The notes under the pieces are model-generated. The model did not search any database. It saw only the letters and a program-made list of their open reading frames with translations, and was not told the DNA's origin. From Nocardioides lacusdianchii (GTDB lineage: Bacteria > Actinomycetota > Actinomycetes > Propionibacteriales > Nocardioidaceae), in NCBI RefSeq assembly GCF_020102855.1, contig NZ_JADHZD010000001.1, positions 456,845 through 520,844 of the forward strand: a stretch of DNA of 64,000 nucleotides, given 5' to 3'. Position numbers and translations under genes: made by a program. Of the stretch, positions 56,177-63,931 are shown piece by piece (position 1 is the stretch's first letter; each line of letters opens with the position of its first letter).

Positions 56177-57019
56177 TCAGCCTCCCAGTCCGTGCGTCGC
56201 CGCGTCGTCGACCAGCGCATCATCACTGGAGGGACGCGGGCGCGTCGTGGTCTTCTCGATCCGCTTGTCGGCGGCCTGCTCCGGGGTCAGCGCGACCACG
56301 CGCTGGACGTACACACCCGGGGTGTGGACGTCGTTGGGGTCGAGCTCGCCGGGCTCGACGAGGTGCTCGACCTCGGCGATCGTGGTGCGCCCGCACATCG
56401 CGGCGAGCGGGTTGAAGTTGCGCGCGGAGTCGCGGTAGACGAGGTTGCCGTGGCGGTCGCCCTTCCAGGCCCGCACGAGCGCGAAGTCGGCCACGATGGC
56501 CTCCTCGAGGACGTACTCCTTCTCCACCGACGAGTCCCCCTCCCCATCACGAACGGAGAAGACGCGCGTCTCCTTCGGCGGGGAGGCCACGACGACGTTG
56601 CCCTCGGCGTCGTACCTCCACGGCAGGCCGCCCTCGGCGACCTGGGTGCCGACGCCAGTCGCGGTGTAGAAGCCCGGGATCCCCGAGCCGCCCGCGCGCA
56701 TCCGCTCGGCCAGCGTGCCCTGCGGGGTCAGCTCGACCTCGAGCTCGCCGGAGAGGTACTGCCGCGCGAACTCCTTGTTCTCCCCGACGTAGGACGAGAT
56801 CATCCGCCGCAGGCGCTTCTCGAACAGCAGCCGGCCCAGGCCCCAATCGTCGACGCCGCAGTTGTTCGAGACCGCCTCGAGGTCCGAGGTGCCCGCCTCC
56901 AGCAGCGCATCGATGAGGACCGACGGGATGCCGCACAGTCCGAATCCGCCGACCGCGAGGGTCGCTCCGTCCGGGATGTCGGCGACAGCCTCGGCCGCCG
57001 AGCTGACCACTTTGTCCAT
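56177..57019 (-). CDS. scoA: 3-oxoacid CoA-transferase subunit A
   Basis: A 280-residue alpha subunit: [21 protein letters not shown] (CoA-binding) near residue 19, [14 protein letters not shown] near 50, [16 protein letters not shown] near 108 and [21 protein letters not shown] near 190. The C-terminal tail is about 35 residues longer than usual and polar. It forms the heterodimer with the next gene. A TAGGGT box 7 bases before the ATG fixes the start. Confidence 0.93.
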   Translation of the reverse strand: MDKVVSSAAEAVADIPDGATLAVGGFGLCGIPSVLIDALLEAGTSDLEAVSNNCGVDDWGLGRLLFEKRLRRMISSYVGENKEFARQYLSGELEVELTPQGTLAERMRAGGSGIPGFYTATGVGTQVAEGGLPWRYDAEGNVVVASPPKETRVFSVRDGEGDSSVEKEYVLEEAIVADFALVRAWKGDRHGNLVYRDSARNFNPLAAMCGRTTIAEVEHLVEPGELDPNDVHTPGVYVQRVVALTPEQAADKRIEKTTTRPRPSSDDALVDDAATHGLGG

Positions 57020-57026
57020 GCTCGGC

Positions 57027-57032
57027 ACCCTA
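57027..57032 (-). promoter_or_regulatory. -10 box of leaderless scoAB promoter
   Basis: TAGGGT on the minus strand ends 7 bases before the scoA ATG. Directly upstream is TGTGA-N6-CCACT (57040-57055), a degenerate Crp-like site. Confidence 0.45.
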
Positions 57033-57105
57033 GCGGCCGTGTGACCGCGGCCACTGTGTGGGCCGAAGCCACACTTTCGCCCCTCGCATGTGCACACCCG
57101 CGCCC

Positions 57106-57111
57106 TACGCT
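57106..57111 (+). promoter_or_regulatory. -10 box of leaderless promoter
   Basis: TACGCT ends 6 bases before the GTG at 57118 of the first ArsA-like gene and supports this start over longer readings. Confidence 0.5.
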
Positions 57112-57117
57112 GGTGGC

Positions 57118-58158
57118 GTGAGCGCCCACCCCGACCGGCCCGTCGACTGGCCCCAGGTCCGCCTGCACGTGGTCACCGGCAAAGGCGGCACCGGCAAGTC
57201 GACCGTCGCCGCCGCGCTCGCGCTCGCCCTGGCCTCCTCGGGGCGCAACGTGCTGCTCTGCGAGGTCGAGGGTCGCCAGGGCATCGCCCGGATGTTCGAC
57301 GTCGACCCGCTCCCCTACGAGGAGCGCCGGATCGCCAAGGGCGCCCCGGACGCGACGGGGCGCGCGGGCCAGGTCAACGCGCTCCACATCGACGTCGAGG
57401 CCGCGCTGCTGGAGTACCTCGCGATGTACTACAAGCTCGGCCGCGCCGGGAAGGCGCTCGACCGCTTCGGGGTGATCGACTTCGCCACCACCATCGCCCC
57501 CGGCGTGCGCGACGTGCTGCTCACCGGCAAGGTCTACGAGGCCGTGCAGCGTCAGGCCAGGTCGGAGAAGAAGTCGGGCCGCGGCCGCGACCCCGTCCTG
57601 TACGACGCGGTGGTCCTCGACGCACCGCCCACGGGCCGCATCAGCCAGTTCCTCGGCGTCAACTCCGAGCTCGCCGGCCTGGCCAAGGTCGGACCGGTCA
57701 AGACCCAGGCCGACAAGGTGATGGAGCTGCTGCGGTCCCCGCGCACCGCCGTGCACCTGGTCACCATCCTCGAGGAGATGCCCGTGCAGGAGACCTCCGA
57801 CGGCATCGCCGAGCTCAGGGCGGCCGGCCTCCCGGTGGGTGGCGTCGTCGTCAACCTCGTCCGCCCGCAGGCCCTCGGCGCCGGCGCGCTGGCACGGGTG
57901 CGCGACGGGGACGTCGACCCGACCGCGATCGCCTCCGAGCTGACCCGCGCCATGGTCGACGTCGACGCCGGCCTGGTGGGCTCGCTGCTCGACGAGGCCC
58001 GCGACCACGCCGTACGCCGTCAGCTCGAGGACGAGCAGCGTGAGCTCGTCGCCGCCGAGGGCGTGCCGACCTACGAGCTGCCCCGCATCGCCGGCGGCAT
58101 CGACCACGGGGCGCTGCTCGAGATGGCCCAGATGCTGCGCGAGCAGGGGATGGCATGA
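57118..58158 (+). CDS. ArsA/GET3-like ATPase, first of pair
   Basis: A 346-residue P-loop ATPase: LHVVTGKGGTGKSTVAAALA (deviant Walker A) near residue 17, VEGRQGIARMFDV near 50 and VVLDAPPTGRISQFLGV near 165. It matches Rv3679 of M. tuberculosis by order. The usual ArsA metal-binding cysteines are absent, so arsenite transport is unlikely. It is coupled (ATGA) to the second ATPase, with which it probably forms a heterodimer. Confidence 0.9.
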   Translation: MSAHPDRPVDWPQVRLHVVTGKGGTGKSTVAAALALALASSGRNVLLCEVEGRQGIARMFDVDPLPYEERRIAKGAPDATGRAGQVNALHIDVEAALLEYLAMYYKLGRAGKALDRFGVIDFATTIAPGVRDVLLTGKVYEAVQRQARSEKKSGRGRDPVLYDAVVLDAPPTGRISQFLGVNSELAGLAKVGPVKTQADKVMELLRSPRTAVHLVTILEEMPVQETSDGIAELRAAGLPVGGVVVNLVRPQALGAGALARVRDGDVDPTAIASELTRAMVDVDAGLVGSLLDEARDHAVRRQLEDEQRELVAAEGVPTYELPRIAGGIDHGALLEMAQMLREQGMA

Positions 58159-59312
58159 GCACCCCACGGACGAGGCGGGCCGACGCACCCGTGCTGGACG
58201 TCGACGCGCTGATCGACGACCGGAGCACCGAGATCATCGTGTGCTGCGGCTCCGGCGGCGTCGGCAAGACCACGACCTCCGCGGCGCTGGCGCTGCGCGC
58301 GGCCGAGCGCGGCCGGAAGGTCGTCGTCCTGACGATCGACCCGGCGCGCCGACTCGCGCAGTCGATGGGCATCGAGCAGCTCGACAACACCCCCCGACCG
58401 GTGGCCGACATCGACGTCTCCGGTGGCGGGTCGCTCGACGCGATGATGCTCGACATGAAGCGCACCTTCGACGAGGTGGTGGAGAGCCAGGCGAGCGCCG
58501 AGAAGGCGCGCCAGATCCTGGAGAACCCGTTCTACGTCGCGCTGTCGAGCTCGTTCGCCGGCACCCAGGAGTACATGGCGATGGAGAAGCTCGGCCAGCT
58601 CCACCGCGAGGCGCTCGCCGACGGCACCTACGACCTGATCGTCGTCGACACCCCGCCCTCGCGCTCGGCGCTGGACTTCCTCGACGCGCCGGAGCGGCTC
58701 TCGAGCTTCCTCGACGGGCGGCTCATCCGACTGCTCATCGCGCCCGCGCGGGGCCCGGCGCGCCTGATGACAGCGGGCTTCTCGGTGGTGACCAACGCGC
58801 TCGGCAAGATCCTCGGCGGTCAGATGCTGCGCGACGTCCAGACCTTCGTGACCGCGCTCGACACGCTCTTCGGCAGCTTCCGCCAGCGCGCCGAGCAGAC
58901 CTTCGCGCTGCTCCAGGCCGACGCGACGGCGTTCGTCGTCGTCGCCGCGCCCGAGCCCGACGCGCTGCGCGAAGCGGCGTACTTCGTGGACCGGCTCACC
59001 GACGACCACATGCCGCTGGCCGGCCTGGTGGTCAACCGGGCCAGCCCGTCGGCGCGCACGGCGCTGTCGGCGGAGGAAGCGATCACCGCCGCCGACCGGC
59101 TGCGGGCCGGCGACTCGTCGTCGCTCACCGCGGGCCTGCTCCAGCTCCACGCGGACCGGGTCCGCATCATCGAGCGTGAGCAGCGCCTGCGCGAGCGCTT
59201 CGCCGCCTCGCACCCGAGCGTGCCGACGGCCGTGGTGCCCGCCATGGCGAGCGACATCCACGACCTCGACGGCCTGCGGGAGATCGGCGAGGCCCTGGCC
59301 GACCAGGGCTGA
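58155..59312 (+). CDS. ArsA/GET3-like ATPase, second of pair
   Basis: A 385-residue partner ATPase: IIVCCGSGGVGKTTTSAALA near residue 28, VVLTIDPARRLAQSMGI near 55 and DLIVVDTPPSRSALDFLDAP near 158. It matches Rv3680. The Get3-like pair could shuttle a membrane protein or act in envelope metabolism. In mycobacteria the pair lies beside whiB4 and ponA2, as here. It converges on whiB with a 17-base gap. Confidence 0.9.
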   Translation: MSTPRTRRADAPVLDVDALIDDRSTEIIVCCGSGGVGKTTTSAALALRAAERGRKVVVLTIDPARRLAQSMGIEQLDNTPRPVADIDVSGGGSLDAMMLDMKRTFDEVVESQASAEKARQILENPFYVALSSSFAGTQEYMAMEKLGQLHREALADGTYDLIVVDTPPSRSALDFLDAPERLSSFLDGRLIRLLIAPARGPARLMTAGFSVVTNALGKILGGQMLRDVQTFVTALDTLFGSFRQRAEQTFALLQADATAFVVVAAPEPDALREAAYFVDRLTDDHMPLAGLVVNRASPSARTALSAEEAITAADRLRAGDSSSLTAGLLQLHADRVRIIEREQRLRERFAASHPSVPTAVVPAMASDIHDLDGLREIGEALADQG

Positions 59313-59329
59313 TCCCGCTGCCGTGCGTC

Positions 59330-59617
59330 TCAGACGGAGACGGCGGGCGCCTCGACCTTGGTGCGGGCGGTCTCCAGGATGGAGCGCCACGACGAGTCGG
59401 GGCGGCGGCGCAGCAACGCACGACGCTCACGCTCGGTCATCCCGCCCCAGACACCCCACTCGATCTGGTTGTCCAGAGCCTCGGCGAGGCACTCGGTCCG
59501 CACGGGGCATCCCGCGCACACCTGCTTCGCCTTGTTCTGCTCGGCTCCGCGCACGAACAGCGCGTCCGGAGTGTCGCCCTTGCATGCAGCGCGTGCTGCC
59601 CAGTCCTCGACCCACAT
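59330..59617 (-). CDS. whiB4: WhiB-family redox regulator, WhiB4-like
   Basis: A 95-residue iron-sulfur regulator. The [4Fe-4S] ligands are C12, C34, C37 and C43 (C-x21-C-x2-C-x5-C), followed by the G-V-W-G-G turn at 55-59 and a basic C-terminal stretch (RERRALLRRRP) for DNA or sigma binding. The ATG at 59617 has GGGGA 6 bases upstream; a TTG two codons earlier is also open. Its position between the ArsA-like pair and ponA2 equals that of Rv3681c (whiB4). Confidence 0.93.
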   Translation of the reverse strand: MWVEDWAARAACKGDTPDALFVRGAEQNKAKQVCAGCPVRTECLAEALDNQIEWGVWGGMTERERRALLRRRPDSSWRSILETARTKVEAPAVSV

Positions 59618-59683
59618 AGTCAATCCCCACGGTTCAAGAGCCGATCGGCCGCCCCCATAGCGGCCATTCCCGACTCGAGTAGA

Positions 59684-59689
59684 AAAGTA
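59684..59689 (-). promoter_or_regulatory. Candidate -10 box of whiB4
   Basis: TACTTT on the minus strand, in an unusually AT-rich patch for this genome (59680-59692), about 67 bases before the whiB ATG. It would give a leader of roughly 60 bases. Confidence 0.3.
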
Positions 59690-59734
59690 AACGAATCGCC
59701 ACCACCTCCGGCAGGGCCAGGTGGCTCAAATCGC

Positions 59735-59752
59735 ATAGTCCGATGTGACTAT
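59735..59752. promoter_or_regulatory. Operator-like inverted repeat between whiB4 and ponA2
   Basis: ATAGTC-N6-GACTAT, two perfect 6-base half-sites with a 6-base spacer, in the divergent region about 44 bases before the ponA2 -10 box. The size suits a dimeric regulator. Confidence 0.35.
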
Positions 59753-59795
59753 CCGGCTGCGCGGCTGGAATTCCGTCTGGTATGCCCGCTCCCCG

Positions 59796-59801
59796 TACTC
59801 T
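59796..59801 (+). promoter_or_regulatory. -10 box of leaderless ponA2 promoter
   Basis: TACTCT ends 7 bases before the ATG at 59809, supporting this start over an ATG 27 bases upstream. Confidence 0.45.
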
Positions 59802-59808
59802 GGTGACC

Positions 59809-62190
59809 ATGTCTTCACGCTCCGAGCGCTCCACGCGACGCCCTGAGGCCGGTCGCGTCGCCTCCCACCTCGCGGTCATGGGAGCCGTGGCGGTGGTCAT
59901 GGGTGTCCTCACCGCATGCCTCGCCATCCCGTTCGCCGGCCTCGTCGGCGTGGCGGCCAAGGACGTCAGCGCCGGCATGGTCGACCTGCCCGAGTCGCTC
60001 GAGGCCAAGGACCTGTCGCAGAAGACGCGCATCTACGACGTCAACGGCAACCTGATCGCCTCCCTCTACGACCAGAACCGCATCAACGTCCCGCTGAGCT
60101 CGATCTCGCGGCCGATGGTGAAGGCGATCGTCGCGATCGAGGACTACCGCTTCTACGACCACGGCGCCCTCGACCTCAAGGGCACGCTGCGTGCCTTCAT
60201 CACCAACCAGGCCAACGGTGGCTCGGTGCAGGGTGGCTCGTCGATCACCCAGCAGATGGTGAAGCAGACCCTGCTCTACCAGGCCGAGACCGACGAGGAG
60301 CGCGCTGCGGCGACCGAGGAGACCTACGCGCGCAAGATCCGCGAGCTGCGCTACGCGATCGCCTTCGAGAAGAACCACACCAAGGACTGGATCCTCGAGC
60401 GCTACCTCAACATCGCCTACTTCGGCGACGGCGCTTTCGGCGTCCAGGCGGCCGCGGTCCACTTCTTCTCCAAGAACGCCAAGGACCTCAACCTGCTCGA
60501 GTCGGCCACGCTCGCCGGCCTGGTGAAGAACCCGGTCGGCTACGACCCGGTCGACAACCCGGAGCGCGCCGAGAGCCGCCGCAACGTCGTGCTCGACCGG
60601 CTCGCCCAGCTCGGCGTGCTGAGCGAGAAGAAGGCCGAGCGGCTCAAGAACAGGCCCATCGAGGAGACCCTGAAGATCAAGAACTCCCCGAACGGCTGCC
60701 AGCAGTCGCGGGCGCCGTTCTTCTGCGACTACGTCGTCAACTGGCTGCTCAAGGACCCCGTGCTGGGCGACACGCCCAAGGAGCGTCGTACGACGCTCAA
60801 GAACGGTGGCCTGACGATCAACACCACGATCGACCTCGACATGCAGAAGGCCGCCGACGAGTCCGTGGCCTCGCACGTCTACCCGACCGATCAGGCCATC
60901 GGCGGCCTCGCGATGGTCGAGCCGGGCACCGGCGACGTCCGCGCGCTCGCGCAGTCGCGCCCGATGGGCAAGGACAAGGCGGCGGGCCAGACCTACCTCA
61001 ACTACGTCGTGCCGAAGAAGTACGGCGACGCCAACGGCTTCCAGGCCGGCTCGACCTTCAAGGTCTTCGTCCTCGCCTCCGCCATCAACCAGGGCATCCC
61101 GCTCAGCACGGTGATCAACGCCCCGGACGAGATGAACATCCCCGACGAGGAGTTCGAGACCTGCGACGGCCCCTACGCCGGTGACGGCGAGGGCTGGAAC
61201 GTCTCCAACTCCACCGGCTCGGGCCCCTTCAACCTCTACACCGGCACCCAGCAGTCGGTGAACACGTTCTTCGCCCAGCTCGAGGTGCAGACCGGCATGT
61301 GCGAGCCGCTCGAGCTCGCCGCCGACATGGGAGTCAGGGTCCCGCTGGAGCAGAAGGTGCCGTCGTGGATCCTCGGCGTCTCCGACAGCAACCCCCTCGA
61401 GATGGCCCAGGCCTACGCCACCTTCGCCGCGCGCGGCCTCCACTGCGAGCCCCGCCCGGTCACCGAGGTGCTCGACTCGCAGGGCCAGCAGCTCAAGGCC
61501 TTCCCGAGCGAGTGCGAGCAGGTCATGCCCGGCGCGACCGCCGACGCCGTCAACGACGTCCTGCGCGGCGTGATCGAGGGCGGCTTCGGCTCGGCCCTCG
61601 CGATCGACAAGCCCTCGGCCGGCAAGACCGGAACCACCCAGAGCGGCCGCTCGGTGTGGTTCGTCGGCTACACCCCCCAGATCGCCGCCGCCGCGATGAT
61701 CGCCGGCGCCAACGACCAGGGCCAGTGGCTCGAGCTCGGCGGCCAGACCGTCGGCGGGCAGTACATCAGCGAGGCCTCGGGCTCCGGCTACGCCGGCCCG
61801 ATCTGGGGCGACGCCATGGCGGCGATCTCCGCCAAGCTCACCTACGAGAACTTCCAGGCACCGCCCGGTGACGAGATCGCCGGCGTGCTGAGCACCGTCC
61901 CCGACGTGGCGGGGCAGAGCGTCGAGGCCGCGACCGCCGCCCTGGAAGCGGCCGGCTTCTCGGTCGCCGATGGCGGCCAGGTCAACTCCGAGGTCGCCGC
62001 GGGCTCCGTCGCCTACAGCTCGCCCTCGGGCGGTGCGGCGCTGAGCAGCGGTGACACCGTCACCCTCTACACCTCGACCGGCTACGTCCCGCCGCCCCCG
62101 TCGAACAACAACGACGGCGGCGGCAACGGCAACGGCAATGGCAACGGGAACGGCAACAACGGTCAGGGCAGGGGCGGCGGGCGCCGCTGA
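59809..62190 (+). CDS. ponA2: Bifunctional class A penicillin-binding protein with PASTA domain
   Basis: A 793-residue cell-wall enzyme. Membrane anchor near residues 25-50. The transglycosylase domain has IVAIEDYRFYDHGALD and GGSSITQQMVKQTL. The transpeptidase domain has nucleophile S415 in AGSTFK, SNSTG, and K606-T-G-T. A PASTA domain (VPDVAGQSVEAATAALEAAG) lies near residue 697. The last 30 residues are an Asn/Gly-rich tail. It polymerises and cross-links peptidoglycan outside the membrane. It matches Rv3682 in order. Confidence 0.95.
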   Translation: MSSRSERSTRRPEAGRVASHLAVMGAVAVVMGVLTACLAIPFAGLVGVAAKDVSAGMVDLPESLEAKDLSQKTRIYDVNGNLIASLYDQNRINVPLSSISRPMVKAIVAIEDYRFYDHGALDLKGTLRAFITNQANGGSVQGGSSITQQMVKQTLLYQAETDEERAAATEETYARKIRELRYAIAFEKNHTKDWILERYLNIAYFGDGAFGVQAAAVHFFSKNAKDLNLLESATLAGLVKNPVGYDPVDNPERAESRRNVVLDRLAQLGVLSEKKAERLKNRPIEETLKIKNSPNGCQQSRAPFFCDYVVNWLLKDPVLGDTPKERRTTLKNGGLTINTTIDLDMQKAADESVASHVYPTDQAIGGLAMVEPGTGDVRALAQSRPMGKDKAAGQTYLNYVVPKKYGDANGFQAGSTFKVFVLASAINQGIPLSTVINAPDEMNIPDEEFETCDGPYAGDGEGWNVSNSTGSGPFNLYTGTQQSVNTFFAQLEVQTGMCEPLELAADMGVRVPLEQKVPSWILGVSDSNPLEMAQAYATFAARGLHCEPRPVTEVLDSQGQQLKAFPSECEQVMPGATADAVNDVLRGVIEGGFGSALAIDKPSAGKTGTTQSGRSVWFVGYTPQIAAAAMIAGANDQGQWLELGGQTVGGQYISEASGSGYAGPIWGDAMAAISAKLTYENFQAPPGDEIAGVLSTVPDVAGQSVEAATAALEAAGFSVADGGQVNSEVAAGSVAYSSPSGGAALSSGDTVTLYTSTGYVPPPPSNNNDGGGNGNGNGNGNGNNGQGRGGGRR

Positions 62191-62192
62191 CC

Positions 62193-62211
62193 CCGGCCCG
62201 GGTCGGGCCGG
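62193..62211. terminator. Hairpin between ponA2 and yqeY
   Basis: CCGGCCCG with CGGGCCGG, an 8-base-pair stem with a GGT loop, in the 23-base gap between two convergent genes. Confidence 0.55.
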
Positions 62212-62213
62212 CC

Positions 62214-62672
62214 TCAGCCCAGCTGCTTGCGCACCTCGGCGGCGACGGCACCGCCGTCGGCGCGCCCCTTCACCTGGGGCGTGACGACGCCCATGACCTT
62301 GCCCATGGCGCGCATGCCCTCGCCGGCGGCACCGGTCTGCTCGACGGCTGCGGTGACGAGCGCGGCGATCTCGGCCTCGGTGAGCGGGGTCGGGAGGTAC
62401 TCCGCGATGACCTCGCCCTCGGCGGCCTCCTTGGCCGCCATCTCCTCGCGACCGCCCTCGGCGAAGGCGGTGGCGGCCTCGCGCCGGCGCTTGGCCTCGG
62501 ACGACAACACCCCGAGGACGTCCTCGTCGGACAGCTCGCGCGCCTCCTTACCGGCGACCTCCGCGTTGGTGATGGCAGTCAGCACCATCCGCAGGGTCGA
62601 GGAGCGCAGCTCGTCACGCGCCTTGATGGCGGTGGTGAGGTCGGCGCGCAGACGGTCCTTCAGAGCACTCAT
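62214..62672 (-). CDS. yqeY: GatB/YqeY domain protein
   Basis: A 152-residue protein: MSALKDRLRADLTTAIKARDELRSSTLRMVLTAITNAE and a C-terminal MGKVMGVVTPQVKGRADGGAVAAEVRKQL, the YqeY family also found as the tail domain of GatB. It may bind tRNA, and its exact role is unknown. An ATG three codons upstream (62681) is an alternative start. It is divergent from the phosphoesterase gene with only 26 bases between. Confidence 0.88.
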   Translation of the reverse strand: MSALKDRLRADLTTAIKARDELRSSTLRMVLTAITNAEVAGKEARELSDEDVLGVLSSEAKRRREAATAFAEGGREEMAAKEAAEGEVIAEYLPTPLTEAEIAALVTAAVEQTGAAGEGMRAMGKVMGVVTPQVKGRADGGAVAAEVRKQLG

Positions 62673-62698
62673 GACGACCATTGTGGCAGCCTTGGCGA

Positions 62699-63613
62699 AT
62701 GGCTTTCCTCCCGCTCGTGCGCCGCACCATGACGCTCGGCGCCGTCGCCGGCGCCGGCCTGGCGTCGTACGCCGCCTGGGAGGCCCGCCAGTACACGCTC
62801 AGGCGCGTCACGGTGCCGCTGCTGCCGCCGGGGCACGCGCCGATGAAGGTGCTGCACCTCAGCGACATCCACATGGCGCCCGACCAGCGCGCCAAGCAGG
62901 AGTGGCTGCGCGGGCTCGCCGCGCTCGAGCCCGACCTGGTCATCAACACCGGTGACAACCTCGCCCACGACCGGTCGGTGCCGGTGGTCGCGGACGCGCT
63001 CGGCGGCCTGCTCGACGTGCCGGGCGCCTACGTCCTGGGGTCCAACGACTACTACTCGCCCGGCATGCGCAACCCGCTGCTCTACCTCCTGCCCGACACC
63101 GGCAAGCGCAACACCAAGACGCCGCAGCTGCCGTGGCCCGACCTGAAGGACCGCTTCGACTCCGCCGGCTGGGTCGACCTCACCAACGGCTTCGGCGCCC
63201 TCGAGGTGGGCGGCACCTCGATCGCCTTCGCCGGCGTCGACGACCCGCACCTGAGGTACGACGACCTGGCCCGGGTCGCCGGTCCGGCCGACCGCGAGGC
63301 CGACCTGCGGCTCGCGGTCACGCACGCGCCGTACCTCCGGGTCCTCGACCAGTTCGCCGCCGACGGCTACGACGCGATCATCGCCGGCCACACCCACGGC
63401 GGCCAGGTGTGCCTGCCCGGCGGGCGTGCGCTCACGACCAACTGCGACCTCGAGCCCGCCCGCGCCCGCGGACTGCACCGCCACCCCGCCGACTCCGATC
63501 CCGACGACGCCGGCTCCGCCTGGCTCCACGTCTCGGCCGGCCTCGGCACCAACCCCTACGTCCGCTTCCGGGTGGCCTGCAGGCCCGAGGCGACACTGCT
63601 GACGCTGGTGTGA
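62699..63613 (+). CDS. Metallophosphoesterase (calcineurin-like)
   Basis: A 304-residue protein. The N-terminal hydrophobic segment (LGAVAGAGLASYAAW) may anchor it to the membrane. Metal motifs: VLHLSDIHM near residue 51, VINTGDNL near 81, GSNDYY (in place of GNHE) near 114, VTHAP and IIAGHTHGGQ near 225. The GNH-to-SND change matches the Rv3683 type. It is likely a phosphatase of lipid or nucleotide phosphates. The end of the mycobacterial-like block. Confidence 0.88.
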   Translation: MAFLPLVRRTMTLGAVAGAGLASYAAWEARQYTLRRVTVPLLPPGHAPMKVLHLSDIHMAPDQRAKQEWLRGLAALEPDLVINTGDNLAHDRSVPVVADALGGLLDVPGAYVLGSNDYYSPGMRNPLLYLLPDTGKRNTKTPQLPWPDLKDRFDSAGWVDLTNGFGALEVGGTSIAFAGVDDPHLRYDDLARVAGPADREADLRLAVTHAPYLRVLDQFAADGYDAIIAGHTHGGQVCLPGGRALTTNCDLEPARARGLHRHPADSDPDDAGSAWLHVSAGLGTNPYVRFRVACRPEATLLTLV

Positions 63614-63629
63614 GGCTGCGCTCTCTGCA

Positions 63630-63655
63630 TGAGTCACCGCTCAGGCGGTGACTCA
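63630..63655 (+). terminator. Terminator after metallophosphoesterase gene
   Basis: GAGTCACCGC (63631-63640) pairs perfectly with GCGGTGACTC (63645-63654) around a TCAG loop, with one more closing pair, 16 bases after the stop. Confidence 0.7.
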
Positions 63656-63751
63656 CGCGCTTCTGGGGTGTTGCAACGCCCGGTCCGCGCAGGACTTCCC
63701 CCATCTGCCCCGGTGGGCCGGGGCGATTTCGGAGGGCGTCGACCGCTCCGG

Positions 63752-63757
63752 TATGCT
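63752..63757 (+). promoter_or_regulatory. Candidate -10 box of tRNA-Pro
   Basis: TATGCT lies 39 bases before the mature tRNA 5' end. The -35 region is not clear. Confidence 0.4.
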
Positions 63758-63796
63758 CGCCCGCGTTGCCCGGACTGGAGTTTTCGGCCCGGGCGG

Positions 63797-63870
63797 CGGG
63801 CTGTGGCGCAGCTTGGTAGCGCGCCTCGTTCGGGACGAGGAGGCCGCAGGTTCAAATCCTGTCAGCCCGA
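63797..63870 (+). tRNA. tRNA-Pro (anticodon CGG)
   Basis: A 74-base cloverleaf: acceptor arms CGGGCTG and CAGCCCG with discriminator A, D-arm GCGCAGCTTGGTAGCGC, anticodon stem CCTCG/CGAGG with loop TTCGGGA (anticodon CGG), and T-arm AGGTTCAAATCCT. The 3' CCA is not encoded. Confidence 0.97.
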
Positions 63871-63895
63871 CATTGTGATGTCTCAGGACATCCGC

Positions 63896-63929
63896 AAGGC
63901 CCGAACCCACGGAAGTGGGTTCGGGTCTT
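63896..63929 (+). terminator. Terminator of tRNA-Pro
   Basis: A 15-base-pair stem (63896-63910 with 63915-63929, one G-T wobble) around a GGAA tetraloop, 26 bases after the tRNA. It may also stop transcription leaving the transposase gene on the other strand. Confidence 0.8.
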
Positions 63930-63931
63930 GG

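Noticed and set aside
57118..59312. Arsenite efflux ATPase (arsA) operon
   Set aside because: Metal-binding cysteines of ArsA are absent and no arsR, arsB or arsD is adjacent. The pair matches the Rv3679-Rv3680 type.
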